Below, piece after piece: positions 57,936-64,000 of a DNA stretch of 64,000 bases. The stretch's first letter is position 1. Each line of letters opens with the position of its first letter. The notes beneath the pieces were generated by a model, which did not search any database, was not told where the DNA came from, and was given only the letters and a program-made list of their open reading frames with translations. The position numbers and the translations under genes were made by a program. This stretch comes from Roseovarius autotrophicus. GTDB taxonomy: Bacteria > Pseudomonadota > Alphaproteobacteria > Rhodobacterales > Rhodobacteraceae. Location: contig NZ_JAGQDH010000003.1 in NCBI RefSeq assembly GCF_018069895.1, positions 186,001 through 250,000 on the forward strand, read 5' to 3'.

Positions 57936-58964
57936 CTAGCGCGACCGCGCGAGCATCGCGAGACGGATCAGCGCGCGTTCTACCAGCGCCATCTCGGGGG
58001 CGCGTTGCGCGGCGGAGCGCAGATGAAGGTCGGTCTCGGTCAGGATCGTCAGCGCCTGTTCAAGCCGCGCCGCGCCCCAGCCCTGGGCCTGGCGCAGCAT
58101 CTGGTCGCGGCGGGGGCCAAAGACCGGTGGGCGCAGGCGATTGATGCCCTGGGACGCGCCGCCGGGATCGGCGGCGGCGGTATAAAGCGCGCGAAAATGG
58201 CGCGCGGCCCCGATGCACAGGCCCACCGGCTGCACGCCCTGCGCCTTCAGCCGCCGCAGCACCGGCGCGATTCCGCCCGAGCGCCCCTCGGCCACGATGG
58301 CAAGCACCTCGTCAAGATCGGCCTCGGTCGAGGCGGGTGCGCAGGCCGTGATGTCGTCGGCCGAAAGCGGCGCGGGATCACCCGTCTTGTAGAGTGCGAG
58401 TTTCTCGATTGTCTGGCGGAAATCGCCCGGATCGAGCGCCCGCGACAGCACCACGATATCGCCCATGACAGGCCCCGGAATGTCGTGCAGTCCGGCGCGG
58501 GCCAGCACCGCCTCGATTTCCTCGCGCGAGGGCGGTTCGTCATAGATGCCGATGGCATAGGCGTTTGGATGGCTCTCGAACGCCTTGCGCAATCTGGACG
58601 TGGCCTTGAGTTGACCGGCGGTTACGACGATCTGCGCGTCGCCCGTCTGCCAGTCGGCCAAGGCGGCAAGGATCGGCTCGGCCAAAGCCTCGGTCGCGTC
58701 CTCGGCAAAGGCCACGCGCGGGCCGGGGAAAAAGCCCTGCGCCTTGACCGCATCGAGAAGAAGCGCCGGATCGCGGCGCAGATCGGCGGCAGGCAGGCGC
58801 GTCAGGCGCATTTCCTCCTCCGCGCCGGGGCCAAGCAGGGCGGCGATGACCTCCTGCCGCCTGAGCGCCACGCGCATCGCGTCCGAACCGTAGATCAGAA
58901 GGCCCGCGCGCCCCGGATCGGGCCGGGCGAAATAGCGCGGGGCATCGCGGGCCGAGAGCTTCAT
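57936..58964 (-). CDS. holA: DNA polymerase III delta subunit
   Basis: 342 residues. Delta-type AAA+-like clamp loader subunit without Walker motifs: GLLIYGSDAMRVALRRQEV, FFPGPRVAFAEDA, TAGQLKATSRLRKAFE and LAIVAEGRSGGIAPVLRRL (shown in parts). It opens the beta clamp. It overlaps lptE by four bases. Confidence 0.93.
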   Translation of the reverse strand: MKLSARDAPRYFARPDPGRAGLLIYGSDAMRVALRRQEVIAALLGPGAEEEMRLTRLPAADLRRDPALLLDAVKAQGFFPGPRVAFAEDATEALAEPILAALADWQTGDAQIVVTAGQLKATSRLRKAFESHPNAYAIGIYDEPPSREEIEAVLARAGLHDIPGPVMGDIVVLSRALDPGDFRQTIEKLALYKTGDPAPLSADDITACAPASTEADLDEVLAIVAEGRSGGIAPVLRRLKAQGVQPVGLCIGAARHFRALYTAAADPGGASQGINRLRPPVFGPRRDQMLRQAQGWGAARLEQALTILTETDLHLRSAAQRAPEMALVERALIRLAMLARSR

Positions 58965-59452
58965 TGCGGCAGATCGCGCACCGAAGCGGCGAGCCGGGTC
59001 AGAAGCTGATCGGCCAGCATGGACATCAGCCGCGCCTCGGCATCGCGCTCGGCGGCCTGGGTGGCCACGGGTGTGTCGAAGGTGGAATAGCCGGAGAAAT
59101 TATCGACCGTTCCCCTGGTCACGATCTCGTCGGTCTGCCGGTCGCGCAGGGTGTAATCGACACGCCCCAGAAGGTTGACACGCAGCGTGATGTTGCTGCG
59201 GTCGATGGATACGCCCTGCTTGCGCAGCGAGATCGCGGGGGTGAGCAGGTAACGCGCGCCCGCAGCACGACCGAGGCGACCCTCAAGCTCTTGCGTCAGC
59301 AGAAAGCCCGCGCGCGTGTCGGGGTCCGCGATCTCGATGCGCCCCGTCAGCGCCGCACCGCCACCGCCCGGCGCATAGACCGGCGAAAAGCCGCACCCCG
59401 CCAACGCGGCGAGGCCCGAGAGCAGGAACAGGCGGCGGTCAGATGACGACAT
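58961..59452 (-). CDS. lptE: LPS-assembly lipoprotein LptE
   Basis: 163 residues. The signal peptide ends in lipobox LAGC (Cys20) followed by [10 protein letters not shown], typical of alphaproteobacterial LptE. Later parts include [14 protein letters not shown] and [18 protein letters not shown]. It plugs the LptD barrel for lipopolysaccharide insertion at the outer membrane. It overlaps leuS by 14 bases and holA by four. Confidence 0.9.
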   Translation of the reverse strand: MSSSDRRLFLLSGLAALAGCGFSPVYAPGGGGAALTGRIEIADPDTRAGFLLTQELEGRLGRAAGARYLLTPAISLRKQGVSIDRSNITLRVNLLGRVDYTLRDRQTDEIVTRGTVDNFSGYSTFDTPVATQAAERDAEARLMSMLADQLLTRLAASVRDLPQ

Positions 59453-62087
59453 TCACGATCCGTCCGGGGACAACGATGATCTTTTTCGGCGCGGCCCCTT
59501 CAAGCGCCCTTTGCACAGCATCATGGGCAAGTGCCGTCTTTTCAACCTCGGATTTGCCCATCTCGCGTGGCACGGTGATTTCCGCGCGCCGCTTGCCGTT
59601 GATCTGGATGGGCAGCGTCACCGTGTCGTCGATCAGCAGTGCCGGATCGGCCTGGGGCCAGGGCGCCGTGGCTACAAGGCCCTCGCCGCCCAGCATGGCC
59701 CAGATATCCTCCGACAGGTGCGGGGTCATGGGCGACATGAGCTGCGCCAGGGTGCGGACGGCCTCGCGTTTCGCCGCATGGCCCGCCTGCGATTTCATCA
59801 GCGTGTTGGTAAAGGCATAGAGCCGCGCGATGGCGGCGTTGAAGCCGAAGGATTCGACGCCTCTGGACACCTCGTCGATGGTCTTGTGCATCTCGCGCAA
59901 CAATGCCTCATCGGCCTCTGGCGTGGCCGTCTCGGGGGCGCTGCCCACTTCTGACGCCAGACGCCAGACGCGCGAAAGGTGGCGATGCGCGGCCTCGGCG
60001 CCAGAGGCGGTCCATTCCACGTCGCGCTCGGGCGGGCTGTCCGACAGGACGAACCAGCGCGCGGTATCGGCGCCGTATTGGCTTATGATGGTGGAGGGAT
60101 CGACGACGTTCTTCTTGGATTTTGACATCTTGGCGGAGGGGATCACTTCGATCAGGTCGTGCTCCGCGAGTTTGCCCTCCATATGCGCCTGAGCCAGCCG
60201 CTGAGCAAGCAGCACGTCATCACCAGAGCCTAGTTCGCTTTTCAAGCTAGCCCTTTTCTTGCCGTCTTTTCCAACAAATTCCACTACTTCTTCCGGCAGA
60301 TGATAGACCGGGCGGCCCGCCGCATCGCGGGTCTGGTAGATCTCATGCGTCACCATCCCTTGCGTAAACAGTGCATCGAACGGCTCGATCGCGCGGGCGG
60401 GCAGGTGGCCGCAAATCTGCATCGCCCGGGCGAAGAAGCGGGAATAGAGCAGGTGCAGGATCGCGTGCTCGATGCCGCCGATATACTGGTCCACGTTCAT
60501 CCAGTAGTTGGCCTCGGCCATGTCGGTGGGCGTCGGGGCATCGGGCGCGGTGAAGCGGGCGTAATACCAGCTTGAATCGACGAAGGTGTCCATCGTGTCG
60601 GTCTCGCGCCGGGCGGGCGCGCCGCAGCGCGGGCAGGGGCACGCGGCCCATGTCGGGTGGCGGTCAAGCGGGTTGCCGGGGGCGTCAAAGCTCACATCGT
60701 CGGGCAGGCGGACCGGCAGGTTTTCCTTTTTCTCCGGCACCACGCCACAGGCATCGCAATGCACCACCGGAATCGGGCAGCCCCAGTAGCGTTGCCGCGA
60801 CAGGCCCCAGTCGCGCAGGCGGAACCTGGTCACGCCCTGGCCCACGCCATTCTCTTCGCACAGCGCGATGGCGGCGTCGATGGCCTGCGCCCCGGTCTGA
60901 ATCTCGTCGCCCGCCAGCGGGCGGGTGTAGCGCACCGCCTCTGACTTGGGCGGGATGAAGGGGCTTTGGGAAACGTCATGCGCGCCGTCGCGCGGCTGGA
61001 ACGTGTCGATGATCGGCAGGCCGTACTTGACCGCGAAATCGTGGTCGCGCTGGTCATGGGCAGGCACGCCGTAGATCGCGCCGGTGCCATAATCCATCAG
61101 AATGAAATTGGCGATCCAGACCGGCAATTCACAGGTGTTGTCAAACGGGTGACGCACGCGCAATCCGGTGTCGAAGCCAAGTTTCTCGGCCTTCTCGATG
61201 GCTTCTTCGGTGGTGCCGCCGCGCCGCGCCTCGGCGCAGAACGCCGCCACATCCGCGCGCTCGCGCTCCAGTGATTTCGCCAGCGGGTGATCGGGGGAAA
61301 TACCCAGAAACGACGCGCCCAGCATGGTGTCGGGCCGGGTGGTATAGACCTCGATCCGGTCATACCCCTCTGGCCCGTCGATGAGCGAGAACGCGAATTG
61401 CAGCCCGCGCGATTTGCCGATCCAGTTCTCCTGCATAGTGCGCACCTTGGCGGGCCAGTTGTCGAGGCCGTCGAGCGCGTCAAGCAACTCGCCCGCGAAA
61501 TCCGAGATGCGGAAGAACCATTGCGTCAGTTCGCGCCGCTCGACCTCTGCGCCCGAGCGCCAGCCCTTGCCGTCGATCACCTGCTCGTTGGCGAGCACGG
61601 TCATGTCCACCGGATCCCAGTTCACCACCGCGTTCTTGCGGTAAACCAGCCCCTTCTCGAGAAAATCGAGGAACAGCGCCTGTTGCTGGCCGTAATATTC
61701 GGGGTCGCAGGTGGCAAACTCGCGGCTCCAGTCGATCGAGAGGCCGAGCGGCTTCATCTGCGCGCGCATGGTGGCGATATTGTCGTAGGTCCAGTCCTTG
61801 GGGTGGCCTCCGCTTGCCATGGCGGCGTTTTCGGCGGGCATCCCGAAGGCGTCCCAGCCCATCGGGTGCAGCACGTTATGGCCTGTGGCGATCCTGTGGC
61901 GCGCGACCACATCGCCCATCGTGTAGTTGCGCACATGGCCCATATGGATGCGCCCCGAGGGGTAGGGGAACATTTCCAGCACGTAATACTTGGGCTTCGC
62001 GTCATCGCGGGCGGCGCGGAAAATGCCGGCTGCGTCCCAGGCAGCCTGCCATTTCGCTTCGATCTCGGCGGGGGAATAGCGCGACAT
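59439..62087 (-). CDS. leuS: Leucyl-tRNA synthetase
   Basis: 882 residues from ATG 62085-62087. Class I aminoacyl-tRNA synthetase: HIGH-type motif [17 protein letters not shown]1 editing domain in the middle ([18 protein letters not shown] region), KMSKS at [14 protein letters not shown]. The zinc-binding insert is present (CDACG and CPCPRCG). It charges tRNA-Leu. It is first of leuS-lptE-holA. Confidence 0.97.
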   Translation of the reverse strand: MSRYSPAEIEAKWQAAWDAAGIFRAARDDAKPKYYVLEMFPYPSGRIHMGHVRNYTMGDVVARHRIATGHNVLHPMGWDAFGMPAENAAMASGGHPKDWTYDNIATMRAQMKPLGLSIDWSREFATCDPEYYGQQQALFLDFLEKGLVYRKNAVVNWDPVDMTVLANEQVIDGKGWRSGAEVERRELTQWFFRISDFAGELLDALDGLDNWPAKVRTMQENWIGKSRGLQFAFSLIDGPEGYDRIEVYTTRPDTMLGASFLGISPDHPLAKSLERERADVAAFCAEARRGGTTEEAIEKAEKLGFDTGLRVRHPFDNTCELPVWIANFILMDYGTGAIYGVPAHDQRDHDFAVKYGLPIIDTFQPRDGAHDVSQSPFIPPKSEAVRYTRPLAGDEIQTGAQAIDAAIALCEENGVGQGVTRFRLRDWGLSRQRYWGCPIPVVHCDACGVVPEKKENLPVRLPDDVSFDAPGNPLDRHPTWAACPCPRCGAPARRETDTMDTFVDSSWYYARFTAPDAPTPTDMAEANYWMNVDQYIGGIEHAILHLLYSRFFARAMQICGHLPARAIEPFDALFTQGMVTHEIYQTRDAAGRPVYHLPEEVVEFVGKDGKKRASLKSELGSGDDVLLAQRLAQAHMEGKLAEHDLIEVIPSAKMSKSKKNVVDPSTIISQYGADTARWFVLSDSPPERDVEWTASGAEAAHRHLSRVWRLASEVGSAPETATPEADEALLREMHKTIDEVSRGVESFGFNAAIARLYAFTNTLMKSQAGHAAKREAVRTLAQLMSPMTPHLSEDIWAMLGGEGLVATAPWPQADPALLIDDTVTLPIQINGKRRAEITVPREMGKSEVEKTALAHDAVQRALEGAAPKKIIVVPGRIVNVVI

Positions 62088-62233
62088 TGGCCGTGCCTTT
62101 CTTGCTTTTCGTGGTGTTGGCAGGGGTGATAGGCGCTTCACCCGGCTGGGTCCAGAGGGCGGGCGCAGAATCCGGGGCTTTGCGGGCCGGGGGTGCGGAT
62201 TTATAACCGCGAGGGGCGCAGGCGGGCGAGTGC

Positions 62234-63472
62234 ATGAAAATCCTCTTTATCCACCAGAATTTTCCGGGGCAATACAAGCATCTGGCCCCGTTGCTGGTGC
62301 GGCAGGGGCATCATTGCGTGGCGCTTACGCTGCGGGTGAAGGAGGCGAGCACATGGCAGGGCGTGCGGGTGGTCCCCTATGCCCTGCCCAGGCGGGACGC
62401 GCAGGCGCTGCATCCGTGGCTGGTGGACCTTGACAGCAAGCTCACGCGCGGCGAGGCGTGCTGGCGCGCGGCAATGGCGCTGAAGGAGCGCGGTTATGCG
62501 CCCGATCTCATCCTTGCCCATCCCGGCTGGGGCGAATCGCTGTTTCTGCGCGATGTCTGGCCTGAGGCGCGGCTTGGGCTTTATTGCGAGCTTTACCACC
62601 TTGCCGACTGGCCGCATCTGGGGTTCGACCGCGAATTCCCGAGCCACGAGCCCGAGGTCGAACCGCTGCGCATCCGCATGCGCAATATCAACAACCATCT
62701 GCATTTTGCCGAGGCCCATGCCGGGATCAGCCCGACGCGGTTTCAGGCCGATACCTTCCCCGAACCGTTCCGCGACCGCATCACCGTAAGCCATGACGGC
62801 ATCGACACGCTGAGCGCCTGCCCCGCGCCGGATGTGCGGCTGGAGGTGGAGGGGGCGGGCACCCTCACCCGCGCCGATGAGGTCATCACCTTCGTCAATC
62901 GCAACCTCGAGCCCTACCGGGGCTATCACATCTTCATGCGCGCGCTGCCGCGCCTCCTGCGCGAGCGGCCCCACGCGCGCGTGCTGATCGTGGGCGGCGA
63001 CGAGGTGAGCTATGGCGCGCGCCCGCCCAAGGGGCAGACCTGGAAGCAGATCTTTATCGACGAGGTGCGCGGGCGCATCGCCACGCCCGACTGGGAAAGG
63101 GTGCATTTTCTGGGCCGCATCCCCTATGATCGGTTCCTGCGGCTTTTGCAGGTAAGCCGCGTGCATGTCTATCTCAGCTACCCTTTCGTGCTGAGTTGGT
63201 CGCTGTTGGAGGCGATGGCCTGCGAGGCGGCGATTGTCGCCAGCGATACCGCGCCCGTGCGAGAGGTGATCACGCAGGACAAGACCGGGCGACTGGTGGA
63301 TTTCTTCGATGCCGAGGCTCTGGTGGCGGAGGTCTGCGCGCTGCTTGAGGCCGCGGAGGCACGCCGCGCGCTCGGTCAGGCCGCGCGGCGGCTTATTCAG
63401 CAACGCTATGACCTGCGCGGCATCTGCCTGCCGCGTCAGGTCAAATGGGTCACGGATATCGCCGCGCGGTAG
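62234..63472 (+). CDS. Glycosyltransferase family 4
   Basis: 412 residues from ATG 62234. GT-B fold: [18 protein letters not shown] at the start and [19 protein letters not shown] mid-way, then the donor-side motif [21 protein letters not shown] with the E-x7-E-like spacing of GT4 enzymes. [21 protein letters not shown] is also typical. Acceptor and sugar are unknown. It stands alone on the opposite strand between leuS and the DUF3576 lipoprotein. Confidence 0.88.
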   Translation: MKILFIHQNFPGQYKHLAPLLVRQGHHCVALTLRVKEASTWQGVRVVPYALPRRDAQALHPWLVDLDSKLTRGEACWRAAMALKERGYAPDLILAHPGWGESLFLRDVWPEARLGLYCELYHLADWPHLGFDREFPSHEPEVEPLRIRMRNINNHLHFAEAHAGISPTRFQADTFPEPFRDRITVSHDGIDTLSACPAPDVRLEVEGAGTLTRADEVITFVNRNLEPYRGYHIFMRALPRLLRERPHARVLIVGGDEVSYGARPPKGQTWKQIFIDEVRGRIATPDWERVHFLGRIPYDRFLRLLQVSRVHVYLSYPFVLSWSLLEAMACEAAIVASDTAPVREVITQDKTGRLVDFFDAEALVAEVCALLEAAEARRALGQAARRLIQQRYDLRGICLPRQVKWVTDIAAR

Positions 63473-63478
63473 GGCGGA

Positions 63479-63958
63479 TCAGAACCGGCCCGCCTGAATG
63501 CGCAACTGGCGCGCGCGGTTGAGGATGGCGTCTTCGACGGCGCGGGTGGTGGCGGCATCGACCGGGCCGCGCTGCGTCTGGAGCGCGACCTTGAGCGAAC
63601 GCGCGTCAAGCGCCGGATCGCTGATGAGCACGGTCGCGCGATAGGCCTGGCCGCCGCCCGGCGGCACGCCGAAGCCCGTGGAGATCACGCCGGTAAACGG
63701 ATCGGCGGCCTCGATCGGCAGGAAATTGAGCACTTCAAGAGAGGCGGTCCACAGAAACCGGTTGACCTTGACGGTTTCGCGCCCGCCCCGGAACGCGTCG
63801 AGTAGCGACCCGTCAGCGGGATTGGCGCGCGCTTCGCGTCCACCCTTGACCCGCATGGCTTCGGGGTCGAGCCGGGTGTTCTTGAACCCGCTGCACCCTG
63901 CGAGAACCGCGAGGCAAGCCATGGTCAGGCCGAGCATTTTGAGACGCGAATGGGTCAT
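63479..63958 (-). CDS. DUF3576 lipoprotein
   Basis: 159 residues from ATG 63956-63958; an upstream in-frame start lacks support. The signal peptide ends in lipobox LAGC (Cys about 21). The DUF3576 domain has SLLDAFRGGRETVKVNRFLWTASLEVLNFLPIEAADPFTGVI (shown for VNRFLWTASLEVLNFLP). Family function is unknown; the family is often located just upstream of leuS. Here the glycosyltransferase gene separates the two. Confidence 0.85.
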   Translation of the reverse strand: MTHSRLKMLGLTMACLAVLAGCSGFKNTRLDPEAMRVKGGREARANPADGSLLDAFRGGRETVKVNRFLWTASLEVLNFLPIEAADPFTGVISTGFGVPPGGGQAYRATVLISDPALDARSLKVALQTQRGPVDAATTRAVEDAILNRARQLRIQAGRF

Positions 63959-64000
63959 GGCACCGTCCGGTATTGTTTCCACCCTACTATCCAAGCCGTG

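Overview
The window is chromosomal DNA of an alphaproteobacterium, almost certainly Rhodobacteraceae (Roseobacter group or a close relative). The basis is the gene set: ethylmalonyl-CoA pathway enzymes (ecm, ccr), a ScfR-type acyl-CoA regulator, GapR, CarD, FlaF/FlbT flagellin control, a DUF2793 protein, and holA-lptE-leuS-DUF3576. The DNA is strongly GC-rich apart from a few short AT-rich regulatory patches. Most genes are core genes. I see no rRNA, tRNA, insertion sequence, CRISPR array, prophage or plasmid function.

Layout. 0-4.4 kb: end of a membrane protein, a ferredoxin-ASKHA corrinoid-activase-like protein, an S4 RNA-binding protein, fdxA and carD. 4.4-18.8 kb: carbon metabolism and its control. 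It holds ecm, gapR, a decayed enoyl-CoA hydratase/3-hydroxyacyl-CoA dehydrogenase fusion, a DksA-like protein, a SpoA-domain (FliM/FliN-like) protein, a tightly coupled receiver / small membrane protein / SSF-histidine kinase operon, a ScfR regulator, a PlsB-like acyltransferase and ccr. 18.8-22.1 kb: Mn-dependent pyrophosphatase and groESL with a perfect CIRCE operator. 22.2-29.6 kb: moxR-DUF58-DUF4159-amidotransferase-like cluster with a divergent DUF1285 gene. 29.7-37.5 kb: gabD, an arylformamidase-like hydrolase, DUF2793, a crotonase, mutM, ubiE-ubiB. 37.5-43.1 kb: a flagellar block (flgD, fliK, flgJ-like, flgN-like, flagellin, flaF, flbT, DUF1217). 43.1-48.4 kb: rmuC-mutL and glnK-amtB. 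48.6-52.2 kb: a class A PBP and mlaA-mlaC. 52.5-57.7 kb: ridA-GDPD-FemAB-like-PCD operon, a peroxiredoxin, an FAD reductase and rsmD. 57.9-64 kb: holA, lptE and leuS, a glycosyltransferase on the opposite strand, and a DUF3576 lipoprotein.

How it works together. Ccr and Ecm are two signature steps of acetyl-CoA assimilation without a glyoxylate bypass. Between them lie a putative solute-sensing kinase with a receiver that has no output domain, and a ScfR-type acyl-CoA sensor. The 4.6-18.8 kb stretch therefore reads as a C2/C3-acid utilisation neighbourhood. The flagellar block encodes late structural parts plus the FlaF/FlbT pair that sets flagellin synthesis post-transcriptionally. An unusually good UUCG-capped hairpin separates flagellin from flaF.

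I did not find a clearly new multi-gene system. The most worthwhile leads are the kinase module with no output domain, the operator-like repeats upstream of ccr and scfR, the flagellin/flaF hairpin, a two-copy palindromic repeat family, the AT-rich glnK promoter with its inverted repeat, and two gene remnants (a GNAT and possibly an Rrf2 regulator).
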